DNA from: LMUY01 sp964244585
GTDB taxonomy: Bacteria > Pseudomonadota > Alphaproteobacteria > Acetobacterales > Acetobacteraceae
Direction: 5' to 3'
DNA: 64,000 bases
NCBI GenBank assembly: GCA_964244585.1
Contig: CAXTJM010000013.1
Span: 44,792 to 108,791, forward strand
How positions within the stretch are numbered: position 1 is the first letter of the stretch; every line of letters begins with the position of its first letter. The position numbers were made by a program, and so were the translations under genes. Positions 1 to 8,076 of this stretch are shown piece after piece. The notes beneath the pieces are model-generated. The model saw only the letters and a list, made by a program, of their open reading frames with translations. It was not told the DNA's origin and made no database searches.

Positions 1-349
1 GTCGCGACTTGCTGGGCCGCGTGCCGAACACGGTGGTCCGCACCCGGACCGTGTCGCCGTGGAACACCGGCTTGGGGAAACGCACCTCTTCCATGCCGAG
101 ATTGGCCACCGTGGTGCCGTACGTGGTGTCGTTGACGCTCATGCCGACCATTAGGCCCAGGGTGAACAGGCTGTTGACGATGGGTTGGCCGAACTCGGTC
201 GTGGCCGCGTAGGCGGCGTCCAGGTGCAGCTTCGCCGGGTTCATCGTCATGGTGGAGAACAGCACGTTGTCCGCCTCGGTGACCGTGCGGGTCCATGGAT
301 GCTCGAACACCTGGCCTTCGTGGAACTCCTCGAAATACAAACCCGGCAT
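1..349 (-). CDS. MaoC-like dehydratase, partial (C-terminus beyond window)
   Basis: The N-terminal 116 codons of a hot-dog-fold MaoC/hydratase-2 family protein run off the left edge. The frame begins MPGLYFEEFHEGQVFEHP and contains the segment NPAKLHLDAAYAATTEFGQP followed by IVNSLF. This is the hydratase-2 pattern in which a conserved Asn/Asp and His form the active site and the G-x-x-I-V-N turn follows. Family members hydrate or dehydrate enoyl-CoA or mesaconyl-CoA type thioesters in the cytoplasm. The gene lies 111 bp downstream of, and parallel to, the GntR regulator gene, so it may share its transcript. The ATG at 347-349 is the only plausible start. The family is clear; the substrate is unknown. 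Confidence 0.8.
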   Translation of the reverse strand, partial: MPGLYFEEFHEGQVFEHPWTRTVTEADNVLFSTMTMNPAKLHLDAAYAATTEFGQPIVNSLFTLGLMVGMSVNDTTYGTTVANLGMEEVRFPKPVFHGDTVRVRTTVFGTRPSKSR

Positions 350-460
350 GCTATCCTACTCCGTTCATCGCGCCCGATGCTTACAGCCGGCTGGCGACCG
401 CCTCCAGCCTTGAGGTCGGCGGCCATGGTCCGCCGCTTCGCGGGCGCAGGCCGCGGCGGC

Positions 461-1162
461 TCAACTCTGGCTGCCCACCGCGTGCAGGAAGTCGGCAGCG
501 AGCAGGATGCGGGTTGTCAGCCGCAAATGCTCGGACAGCTTGGCCGTGGCTGCGTCGGCATCGCGTGCAAGGCAGGCCTGCATGATGGCCCGGTGTTCGC
601 CCTCGACGTCGCGCCGCTCGGGCATGGCCGGTACCGACAGGCGGCGATAGCGCTCGCTTTGGCTGTAGAGCTGCTCCCGTACGCGGAGCAGCCAGCTATT
701 ATCGGCCGCGGCGGCAAGCGATTGATGGAAGGCGGCGTGGGCGGATACCCAGGCATCCGACAGCAGCGCCGGGTCGCCCTTTGCGTGATACGGCGTCTGC
801 GCGAGCCTGCGGAACGCGGCGGCAATGCCGGCCTCCCACCGTGCGCCTCCCCGGGCGATGGCGGCGCGCAGGCACCATCCCTCCGCTTCGATGCGAGCCG
901 CGGTGAGGTCCTCGAGGTCGCCTGCCGACACATGGGCCACGGTGAAGCCGCGCTGCGGTTCGGAGAGGACGAGGCCGTCCGCGGCAAGGCGGGACAATGC
1001 CTCCCGCACGGCGCCGAGGCTGACCCCCCCGAGCGTGATGCAGAGATCGTTGATGCGGAGCTTTAGGCCCGGGACCAGGCGGCAGGCCAGTATGTCCGCA
1101 CGCAATTGCTCGTACACGTCATGTGTCAGGCTGCGGGATCGAAGTGCGGCCGATGCCGGCAT
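461..1162 (-). CDS. GntR family regulator, FadR/FCD subfamily
   Basis: This 233-residue regulator has an N-terminal winged helix (about residues 8-75, recognition-helix region AVREALSRLAADGLV at 51-65). An all-helical FCD ligand domain follows (about 88-220) with the usual His-rich helix (HAAFHQSL) that binds a metal and a carboxylate effector. FCD regulators usually repress catabolic operons until an organic acid binds. It is transcribed divergently from the binding-protein/dioxygenase operon starting near 1.3 kb; two dyads in the shared intergenic region are likely operators. It precedes the partial MaoC gene on the same strand. The ATG at 1160-1162 fits the family's usual N-terminus. The effector cannot be inferred beyond a likely aromatic or carboxylic acid. 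Confidence 0.9.
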   Translation of the reverse strand: MPASAALRSRSLTHDVYEQLRADILACRLVPGLKLRINDLCITLGGVSLGAVREALSRLAADGLVLSEPQRGFTVAHVSAGDLEDLTAARIEAEGWCLRAAIARGGARWEAGIAAAFRRLAQTPYHAKGDPALLSDAWVSAHAAFHQSLAAAADNSWLLRVREQLYSQSERYRRLSVPAMPERRDVEGEHRAIMQACLARDADAATAKLSEHLRLTTRILLAADFLHAVGSQS

Positions 1163-1206
1163 CCAAGTCCTCCCAGCTGACTATGGCCCGGTGAGCAGCT
1201 CCGGCG

Positions 1207-1238
1207 GAAATACATTTCGGACGGGCAAAATGGATTTC
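1207..1238. promoter_or_regulatory. tandem dyads, candidate GntR operators
   Basis: GAAAT-AC-ATTTC at 1207-1218 is a perfect 5-bp-arm dyad. A near copy, AAAAT-GG-ATTTC at 1227-1238, begins exactly 20 bp further on, two helical turns away. Both lie in the 1163-1270 space between the divergent GntR gene and the binding-protein gene, in otherwise G+C-rich DNA. Binding by the adjacent GntR protein is inference. Confidence 0.5.
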
Positions 1239-1297
1239 TTCTTGTCGGCAGCTTGGCCTTGGTAGCATGATTGCGCAACCCGCCTTGCTTCGGCGGC

Positions 1298-2308
1298 GTG
1301 GGAGGTCAGAAAATTCCAAAAATAGCGCAGTCGTGCGTCCTGCTCGCCTTTTGCCTCCTCGGTCCCATGGCCAAGGCGCAATCGCTTCATCGGCTGGATG
1401 TCGACGTGTTCAATTCCGGAACCGTCTGGCCGATCTGGGTCGCCCAGGACAAGGGCTTCTTCGCCGCCAACGCGCTCGACATCCACCTGATTCCCACTCC
1501 AGGGTCGCTGGCGCAGATGGAGGGCCTGATCGACGGCAAGTTCGACATCGCCATGACGGCGATCGACAATTTGATCGCCTACATGGAGGGCGAGGGAGAG
1601 GCCAAGACCGACGTCACGCCGGACATCGTCTCGGTCATGGGGAGCGACAACGGCTTCCTGTCCCTGGTCACGGCCCCAGATGTCCAGAGCTTTGCGGCGT
1701 TGCGGGGCAAGACGCTGTCGGTCGATGCGTTCACCACCGGATACGCCTTCATCCTGCGCAAGATGCTGGCAGTGCAGGGCCTGCAGGACGGCGACTACAC
1801 GCTGGTCAAGGCGGGCGGATTCCAGCAGCGTTTCGAAGGCCTGGCCGCCGGCTCCCAGGCCGGCACCCTGTCGGTGCCGCCATTCACCTTTCTGGCCACG
1901 GACAAGGGCTACCACGATCTTGGCACCGCCATTTCGGTGCTGGGCCACTACCAGGGTGTCGTGGCAGCCGTGCGGCGGAATTGGGCACCCAGCCACCGTG
2001 AGGAGCTGATCGGCTACATCAAAGCCTACATTGCCGCCGTCAACTGGCTCTATGATCCGGCGAACAAAGCCGAGGCGTTGGAGATCTTCGAGAAGCATCT
2101 GCCCGGGGCCACGGCGGAGATCGCCGGCAAATCCTATGGGGTCTTCCTCGACCCGCGAACCGGGTTCGACCGTCATGCCGCGCTCGATCTCGCAGGCGTG
2201 AAGACCGTCATGGACATTCGGGAACAGTATGCTCAGCCGCACAAGGCGCTGACCGACCCCGCCCGGTACTATGACTTGAGCTACTACGATGCTGCAACGA
2301 AGCACTGA
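1298..2308 (+). CDS. NMT1/SsuA-like periplasmic substrate-binding protein
   Basis: This is a secreted binding protein of the nitrate/sulfonate/THI5-like ABC type. It has a signal peptide (basic start, hydrophobic CVLLAFCLLGP, cleavage after AKA) followed by a two-lobed fold with the typical opening 'VWPIWVAQDKGFFAANALDI' and the segment 'EGLIDGKFDIAMTAIDNLIA'. From the GTG at 1298 it is 336 residues; a TTG at 1271, nine codons upstream, is an alternative and neither has a clear ribosome site. No permease or ATPase gene is adjacent, so it must feed a distant transporter or act as a ligand sensor. It opens a plus-strand run with the dioxygenase, the SnoaL-like protein and an MFS transporter, 22 bp before the dioxygenase, which suggests it binds the substrate of that module. 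Confidence 0.85.
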   Translation: MGGQKIPKIAQSCVLLAFCLLGPMAKAQSLHRLDVDVFNSGTVWPIWVAQDKGFFAANALDIHLIPTPGSLAQMEGLIDGKFDIAMTAIDNLIAYMEGEGEAKTDVTPDIVSVMGSDNGFLSLVTAPDVQSFAALRGKTLSVDAFTTGYAFILRKMLAVQGLQDGDYTLVKAGGFQQRFEGLAAGSQAGTLSVPPFTFLATDKGYHDLGTAISVLGHYQGVVAAVRRNWAPSHREELIGYIKAYIAAVNWLYDPANKAEALEIFEKHLPGATAEIAGKSYGVFLDPRTGFDRHAALDLAGVKTVMDIREQYAQPHKALTDPARYYDLSYYDAATKH

Positions 2309-2329
2309 CCCGCTCTCAGGAGGACATCG

Positions 2330-3289
2330 ATGACCCAGATCCAGAGGATGGCAGCACGGCCGCGCCGGCCGGGCGAGCTTGGCGTGCACTCGGTCGACCA
2401 TTTCAACTTCGTCGTGCCGGACCTCAAGCAGGCGCAGAAATTCTACACCGATTTCGGCCTGGACGTACGCGAGGAGGGCAACGGCCTAGGGCTATACACC
2501 GCCGGCCATGACCACCGCTGGGGCCGGGTCGGCGAGGGTGGCGGCAAGAAGCTGACCTATGTCTCGTTCGGCCTGTATCCCGAGGATTTCGAGGGCTTGG
2601 TCGCGCGGCTGAAGCAGAACGACGTGATGCAGATGGATTCGCCGGACGGCTTCGATTCGAACGGGGTCTGGTTTCGCGACCCGGACGGCACGCTGATCGA
2701 GATGCGGGTGGCCGAGAAATCCTCCCCGAACGAGAAGGCGGTGCAGTCCAACCCGTCCTCCCCGCCCGGCGTGCAGGGCTCGCACCCGCGGTCCAAGGCG
2801 CCGTTCGTGCGTCCGCGCCGGCTCGCGCACATCCTGCTGTTCAGCACGGATATCAGCCGCTCGATCCAGTTCTACAGCCGCGTGCTCGGCCTACGGCTGT
2901 CGGACCGGTCGGGCGACGGCGTCGCCTTCATGCACGGCATCCACGGCAGCGACCACCACATGATCGCGCTGGCCAAATCAAACGGCCCGGGCCTGCATCA
3001 TCTGAGCTGGGATGTCGGGTCCATCCACGAGGTAGGGCTGGGCGCGATGCAGATGGCCGACCAGGGTTTCTCGGCCGGCTGGGGCATGGGCCGGCACGTG
3101 CTCGGCTCCAACTACTTCCACTATGTCCGCGACCCCTGGGGCAGCTACAGCGAATACTCGTCCGACATCGACTACATCCCGGTCGACGTGGACTGGGCCT
3201 CGGGCGACCACCCCGGCCATGACGCGTTCTACGTCTGGGGACCCACGCCGCCGGCCGATTTCGTCCATAATTATGAGACCACGCCGTAA
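2330..3289 (+). CDS. two-domain VOC extradiol dioxygenase
   Basis: This 319-residue protein of the vicinal-oxygen-chelate superfamily is laid out like 2,3-dihydroxybiphenyl 1,2-dioxygenase (type I extradiol enzymes). It has a degenerate N-terminal domain (about 18-128) and a catalytic C-terminal domain (about 163-285). The metal ligands of the 2-His-1-carboxylate site are visible as H167 (RLAHILL), H223 (GLHHLSW; H224 is adjacent) and E275 (GSYSEY); His and Tyr residues typical of the active site (HH 209-210, Y262) also occur. It would cleave a catechol-like ring next to the hydroxyls using Fe(II) or Mn(II). The start has a strong CAGGAGG ribosome site. The SnoaL-like gene follows after 20 bp. 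Family confidence is high; the exact diol is unknown. Confidence 0.85.
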   Translation: MTQIQRMAARPRRPGELGVHSVDHFNFVVPDLKQAQKFYTDFGLDVREEGNGLGLYTAGHDHRWGRVGEGGGKKLTYVSFGLYPEDFEGLVARLKQNDVMQMDSPDGFDSNGVWFRDPDGTLIEMRVAEKSSPNEKAVQSNPSSPPGVQGSHPRSKAPFVRPRRLAHILLFSTDISRSIQFYSRVLGLRLSDRSGDGVAFMHGIHGSDHHMIALAKSNGPGLHHLSWDVGSIHEVGLGAMQMADQGFSAGWGMGRHVLGSNYFHYVRDPWGSYSEYSSDIDYIPVDVDWASGDHPGHDAFYVWGPTPPADFVHNYETTP

Positions 3290-3309
3290 CGGATGGACGA
3301 GCGTCGCTG

Positions 3310-3918
3310 ATGTCTCCCGCCCACCAGGATGAGCTCGAGATCCGCTGGCTAGTCGAGAAATGGGTCGTTTGGCGGGATGGCGGCCATTGGGACCGGTTCC
3401 AGACGGTGTGGCACCCGGACGCCCGCATGGTGGCTACTTGGTTCGATGGCCCGGCGACCGAGTTCGTCGCGCGCAGCCGGGCCGGCTGGCTGGCCGGCGT
3501 CAACGTCAACCACTTCCTGGGCGGCACGGTGGTCGACATCGCCGGCGAACGGGCGCTCGCCGAGACGAAGATGACGATCAGCCAGCGGCTGCCGCTGCAT
3601 GGCGAGCTGGTCGACGTGGCGTGCACGGGCCGCTTCTACGACTTCCTCGACCGCCGGCACGGTGAATGGCGGTTCGCCGAGCGTCGATGCATCTACGAAA
3701 CGGACCGCATCGTGCCCGTAATCCCTGGGAAGGCGCTCCCGCTGGACGCCGGCCGCCTCGGCCGGTTTCCGGAAGGCTACCGGCACCTGGGCTACGTGCA
3801 GGAGCTGGCGGGCATGCAGGTCAACCCGGACCTGCCGGGGCGGCACGGGCCGGCGCTGGACAGCCTGTACGAGCGCGGCCGTGCCTGGCTCCAGGGCGGA
3901 GACGGTCGCGTCCAATAA
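3310..3918 (+). CDS. SnoaL/NTF2-like protein
   Basis: This 202-residue protein has a cone-shaped NTF2-like fold, recognised from the N-terminal helix (ELEIRWLVEKWVVWRDGGHW), 'VWHPDARMVATWFDG' and the terminal strands 'RHGEWRFAERRCIYETDRI'. Members include polyketide cyclases, small hydroxylase subunits and uncharacterised catabolic accessory proteins. The ~55-residue tail past the core is longer than usual. A similar VOC-SnoaL gene pair recurs at 12285-13321, so the two proteins probably work together on ring-cleavage products or as a substrate-handling pair. No catalytic residues can be assigned with confidence. Confidence 0.8.
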   Translation: MSPAHQDELEIRWLVEKWVVWRDGGHWDRFQTVWHPDARMVATWFDGPATEFVARSRAGWLAGVNVNHFLGGTVVDIAGERALAETKMTISQRLPLHGELVDVACTGRFYDFLDRRHGEWRFAERRCIYETDRIVPVIPGKALPLDAGRLGRFPEGYRHLGYVQELAGMQVNPDLPGRHGPALDSLYERGRAWLQGGDGRVQ

Positions 3919-3929
3919 GGGGAAAAGCA

Positions 3930-5273
3930 ATGCAGACCGGTGCGAAGCAGGCCCAGAACCTCGTGCTGGCGTCCTTGGGCGCCGTGCTGGAATATTTCGA
4001 CTTCCAGGTTTATGTCTTCGTCGCCGCGGCCATCAGCGTCGCTTTCTTCCCGCCTGGCGCCTCGGTTTGGCTGAAGCAGCTCCAGGTGTTCGGCATCTAC
4101 GCCATCGGCTACCTGGTCCGCCCGGTCGCCGGCATCATCATCGCGCACTACGCCGACAAGGTCGGCCGCAAGAAGCTGTTCGTGCTCACCGTGCTGCTGA
4201 TGTCCGTCCCGACCTTCCTGATGGGGGTGCTGCCGACCTATGCGCTGGTCGGGTGGCTGGCGCCGGCGGCACTTCTTGTGCTGCGCATCCTGCAGGGCTG
4301 CGCGGTCGGCGGAGAAATCCCGGGCGCGTCGGTCTTCGTCAGCGAGCATGCGCCCAGCCATCGCCTGGGCTTGTCGAGCGGCACGTTCTATGGGGTGGTG
4401 AATTGCGGGCTGCTGATGGGGGCCGGGGCTGCCGCGCTGTCCAGCCTGGTCGCCGGCCTCGACCCGGCTTTGACGTCGCTGTCCTGGCGCCTGCCCTTCG
4501 TGCTGGGCGGCCTGTTCGGGCTGATGGCGGCCTATCTGCGCCGGCACCTGGCGGAAAGCCCGATGTTCGAAAGCATCCGGCAGGAGCGCAGCCTGTCCAG
4601 GCAGACGCCACTGGTCGTCGTGCTGCAGCGCTACCGGGTCCAGTGCATCCTGGCATTGGCGCTGGTGTTCGTGTTCTCCAGCACGAGCGGCGTCTATTTC
4701 CAATACCTGCCGACCTTCCTGGTGACGCAACTGCATTTCACCTCCTCGATCGTGTTCACCTCCAACATCGTCGGCGTGATCGCCTTCGTGCTCGGCATGC
4801 CGCTCTGGGGCATGGCGCGGGACCGTTTCGGCTGGTCGCGCACGATCGCGGCCGGCGCGGTGCTGAATGCGGCGATCTGCGTGTGGTTCTTCCACTTCGT
4901 TCCGACGCTGGGGCCGGCGGATATCAGGCTGCTCTATGCCTTCATCGTGGTGGGGCTGGGCGCCGGGTGCGTGCACGCCATGATACCGGGCCTGATCTCG
5001 TCCATGTTTCCCACGGCGATCCGGCAGAGCGGCTTCGCCCTGCCCTATAGCATCGGGACGGCCGTGTTCACCGGGCTGACGCCGCTCTTCCTGGCTTGGC
5101 TGGTTGCCGATTACGGGCTTGCCGCGCCGATGTATCAGTATCTCGCGGCGTGCGCCGTGGCGCTGGTCATCGCCTACGTTGTCACCACCGTCCCGCATTT
5201 CCTCGGCACGGCGGCAGCCGCCCCGGCCGGCGAAACCGCCAGCGCGACGTTGGGTGAAGGCGTGCCGCGTTGA
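3930..5273 (+). CDS. MFS transporter, metabolite:H+ symporter (MHS) type
   Basis: This is a 447-residue, 12-helix inner-membrane symporter. The loop 2-3 signature (YADKVGRKKLF) and the helix-4/5 segment 'RILQGCAVGGEIPGASVFV' followed by EHAP match the MHS family (ShiA, KgtP, ProP type), which import organic acids with protons. The ATG at 3930 has a GGGGAAAAG ribosome site and leads into a normal helix 1; the same frame is open further upstream but that part overlaps the SnoaL gene. It closes the plus-strand module and probably imports that module's aromatic or carboxylic acid substrate. It is convergent with the molybdenum hydroxylase genes. Confidence 0.88.
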   Translation: MQTGAKQAQNLVLASLGAVLEYFDFQVYVFVAAAISVAFFPPGASVWLKQLQVFGIYAIGYLVRPVAGIIIAHYADKVGRKKLFVLTVLLMSVPTFLMGVLPTYALVGWLAPAALLVLRILQGCAVGGEIPGASVFVSEHAPSHRLGLSSGTFYGVVNCGLLMGAGAAALSSLVAGLDPALTSLSWRLPFVLGGLFGLMAAYLRRHLAESPMFESIRQERSLSRQTPLVVVLQRYRVQCILALALVFVFSSTSGVYFQYLPTFLVTQLHFTSSIVFTSNIVGVIAFVLGMPLWGMARDRFGWSRTIAAGAVLNAAICVWFFHFVPTLGPADIRLLYAFIVVGLGAGCVHAMIPGLISSMFPTAIRQSGFALPYSIGTAVFTGLTPLFLAWLVADYGLAAPMYQYLAACAVALVIAYVVTTVPHFLGTAAAAPAGETASATLGEGVPR

Positions 5274-5371
5274 CGCAACGAACTATGGCCGCATGGCAAG
5301 GCTCGGCTGCGGACGCATATCGCGGCACGGGAACCCCGCGCGCCAGGCGCCCCGGATAGCCGGTTTGCCAC

Positions 5372-7582
5372 CTACACGCCGATCGCCGCCTTGACCCGCC
5401 CCATCGACAGCGGCAGTTCGCGAATGCGAACCTTGGCGGCATCCGCCAGCGCGTTGGCGATCGCAGCCGCCGTCGGCCCCTGCGTCGCCTCGCCCGTGCC
5501 CAGGAACGGCATGCCGGGGCGATCGATCACATGCACCTCGACCTGTTCGGGCACGGCCGGAAAGCGCAGGATCGGGTAGCCGCTCCAATCCCGGCTGGTG
5601 ATGCCGCCAGGCTGGAAGCCGACCGCCTCGTAGAGTGTCCAACTGCTGGATTGCAGCAAGCCACCCGCGATCTGGTTGCCGATCCCGTCGGGGCTCACCG
5701 CCTGTCCGCTATCCACCGCGACATGCGCCCGCACGACCCGCACTGCCCCGCTCTCGTGGTCGACCGCGACCTCCATCGCCACGGCGGCGTAGGCGCCCAG
5801 GTTCTTGTACCGGGCGAAGGCGAAGCCGCGGCCATGGCCCGGCGGCAATGCCTTGGCCGCATCCCAGCCGAATTCATGCGCCGCGCGCGTGACCACGTCC
5901 CGCGCCCGGCTGTCGGTCAGGTGCGCAAGGCGGAATGCCACCGGATCCGCCCCGGCGGCCAGCGCCAGCTCGTCCATGAAGCTTTCGATGCTGAACACGT
6001 TGGCATAGGCGCCCAGCCCACGCATCGCCGACACCCGCAACGGCATGTCGGGGATGAAATGGGAAACGACATGCGCCTGCGGCAGGTCGTATAGCGGAAT
6101 GGCATTGCGGTCGCCGCCCCCCTCCGGCTGCGGGATCGGCATGGGTGGCGACGGCTGCAGCGGGGTGGCGAACGCCCAGCTCGACGCGAATCGACCGGCA
6201 TTGCCGGGGCGCATGTTGTGCGTGTTGCTCCACACGCCGTATCGCCAGTCCACGATGCGGCCGCCGGTGTCCAGCGACGCCTCGACCTCGGTGATCATGG
6301 CGGGGGTGAAGGGCTCCCAGGTGTTTTCCTGTTCGCGCATCCATTGCACGCGCACCGGTTGGCCCGGTACCGCACGCGCCATCAGGGCGGCGTCCGCCGC
6401 GGCATCGTCCGCCCCATTATGCCCGTAGCAGCCGGATCCTTCGACATGGATGCAGCGCAGCTGGGCCAGCGGCATGGCCAGCAGTTCCGCCAAGGCGGCG
6501 CGGTCGGGATAGACGCCCTGGGTGTGCGTCCAGACCGTCATCACCCCGTCCTGCAAATGCGCCACGGCGCAGGACGGCCCGATGGAGCCGTGCATGCCGT
6601 AGGGCCGCAGGTATCGCGCCTTCAGAGTGCGGGCCGCGGCCGGCTGATCCGCCTGGCGATCCAGGATCACCGTGTCGCGGGCCGGCAGCGCCCGGACCGT
6701 CGTGAAGATCGTCGCCGGGTCGGGCAGCGCCTGGCCGCCGCTCCACTCGGCCGCCGCGGCGAGCGCCCGCATGGCGGTGATCGCCTGCCACTCCCCGCGC
6801 GCGATCACACCGAGGTAGCTACCGTCGCGCACCACCTTGACCACGCCGGGCATGGCGGCCACCGGTGCCTCGTCCAATTTCACCAGCACGGCGCCGTAGC
6901 GGGGCGGCTGCACGGTCCTGGCGTGCAGCATGCCAGGCAACCGCAGGTCCTGCACATAAGCGGCGCCGCCCGTGACCTTGGCAGGGATGTCGATCCGCGG
7001 CACGTCGTGGCCCATGACCGTGTAATGCGCCGGGTCCTTCAGCGGCGCGCCGGGTTGCGCCAGCCGGTCCGGCGTCAGCCCCGACACCAGCTCGCCGAAG
7101 CCCAGGCTGCGTCCGTCCGGCGCGGTGACGCGTCCACCGCCTGGCACCAGAGAGTCCGCGGGCAGGCCAAGCCGAGCTGCAGCCGCCGCCACCAGAATGC
7201 CGCGCACTTCCGCCGCGGCGTTCATGATCGCCGTGCCGCTATCCTGCATGGAGTGGCTGCCGGCCGTGTAACCCTCATCCGGGGTGCGGCCGGTATCCGC
7301 AGTCACCAGCGTGATGCGGTCCGGCGTGAGGTAGAGCTGCTCCGCCGCGACCTGGACCAGCGCGGTGCGGATGCCCTGGCCCAACTCCGCCTTGCCGCTG
7401 AACACCGTCACGGCGCCGTCCGGAGCGACCTGCACCCAGGCGGCCAGCCGCGGCTCGTCCTTCAGGCTGCCCGCAAGCCGCGGCGCGTTGGCTGGCTTGA
7501 GCTCCTGCGCCCGGGCGCCGATCGTCACCATCAGGGCGCCGGTGCCGGCCAGCAACAGGCGGCGGGAGATCATCGCGGTCAT
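5372..7582 (-). CDS. xanthine-dehydrogenase-family molybdopterin subunit (IorB/NicB-like)
   Basis: This 736-residue large subunit is of the isoquinoline 1-oxidoreductase beta type. It begins with a twin-arginine signal (SRRLLLAGTGA, residues 6-16), so the folded complex is probably exported. Motifs of Mo-pterin binding follow: 'FSGKAELGQGIRTALVQVAA' near the N-terminus, 'SAMRGLGAYANVFSIESFMD' in the middle and 'GTGEATQGPTAAAIANA' near the end with the active-site Glu region. Such enzymes hydroxylate N-heterocycles or oxidise aldehydes using water. The start overlaps the 2Fe-2S gene by ATGA, and that gene overlaps the cytochrome gene the same way, so cytochrome, 2Fe-2S and Mo subunits form one operon. 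Its size plus the cytochrome's approximates nicotinate dehydrogenase NicB, in which the two are fused. The substrate is not determined. Confidence 0.9.
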   Translation of the reverse strand: MTAMISRRLLLAGTGALMVTIGARAQELKPANAPRLAGSLKDEPRLAAWVQVAPDGAVTVFSGKAELGQGIRTALVQVAAEQLYLTPDRITLVTADTGRTPDEGYTAGSHSMQDSGTAIMNAAAEVRGILVAAAAARLGLPADSLVPGGGRVTAPDGRSLGFGELVSGLTPDRLAQPGAPLKDPAHYTVMGHDVPRIDIPAKVTGGAAYVQDLRLPGMLHARTVQPPRYGAVLVKLDEAPVAAMPGVVKVVRDGSYLGVIARGEWQAITAMRALAAAAEWSGGQALPDPATIFTTVRALPARDTVILDRQADQPAAARTLKARYLRPYGMHGSIGPSCAVAHLQDGVMTVWTHTQGVYPDRAALAELLAMPLAQLRCIHVEGSGCYGHNGADDAAADAALMARAVPGQPVRVQWMREQENTWEPFTPAMITEVEASLDTGGRIVDWRYGVWSNTHNMRPGNAGRFASSWAFATPLQPSPPMPIPQPEGGGDRNAIPLYDLPQAHVVSHFIPDMPLRVSAMRGLGAYANVFSIESFMDELALAAGADPVAFRLAHLTDSRARDVVTRAAHEFGWDAAKALPPGHGRGFAFARYKNLGAYAAVAMEVAVDHESGAVRVVRAHVAVDSGQAVSPDGIGNQIAGGLLQSSSWTLYEAVGFQPGGITSRDWSGYPILRFPAVPEQVEVHVIDRPGMPFLGTGEATQGPTAAAIANALADAAKVRIRELPLSMGRVKAAIGV

Positions 7583-8076
7583 CCCGCCACCTCCTCGGCC
7601 ACGGCAGGCAGGGCGGCGGACCGCATGGTCTCGGCAGCGCGGCGGATCGCCGCCAGGATGCGCATATGGGTGCCGCAGCGGCAGAGGTTCGGCTGCATCT
7701 GGGCGCGGATCTGCGCCTCGGTCGGCGAGGCGGTCTTCTCCAGCAGCGCCTGCGCCCGCATGATCATCCCCGCGATGCAGTAGCCGCATTGCGCCGCCTG
7801 CTCGTCGATGAAGGCCTGCTGCAACGCGCCCGGATGCTCCGCGGTGCCGAGCCCCTCCACCGTCTTGACCTGGCGGCCGGCCAGCACGGCGACCGGCGTC
7901 AGGCAGGAGAACACGGCGGCGCCATCCAGCATGACGGTGCAGGCACCGCATTGGCCCAGCCCGCAGCCATATTTGGCACCGTGCATGCCCAAGGTATCGC
8001 GGAGCACGTAGAGCAGGGGCGTGGCCGGGTCGACGTCCACCTCGTGCCGGGTGCCGTTCACTGTCAGTGTGATCAT
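7579..8076 (-). CDS. (2Fe-2S)-binding subunit of molybdenum hydroxylase (IorA/NicA-like)
   Basis: This 165-residue small subunit carries two [2Fe-2S] clusters. The plant-ferredoxin-type cluster is ligated by C38, C43, C46 and C58 (YGCGLGQCGACTVMLDG). The C-terminal helical cluster has the motifs 'QCGYCIAGMIM' and 'NLCRCGTHMRIL'. It passes electrons from the Mo centre to the cytochrome subunit. It has no signal peptide, so it would be carried across the membrane by the twin-arginine signal of the large subunit. Translational coupling (ATGA) joins it to both neighbours. Length and Cys spacing are normal for the family. Confidence 0.93.
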   Translation of the reverse strand: MITLTVNGTRHEVDVDPATPLLYVLRDTLGMHGAKYGCGLGQCGACTVMLDGAAVFSCLTPVAVLAGRQVKTVEGLGTAEHPGALQQAFIDEQAAQCGYCIAGMIMRAQALLEKTASPTEAQIRAQMQPNLCRCGTHMRILAAIRRAAETMRSAALPAVAEEVAG

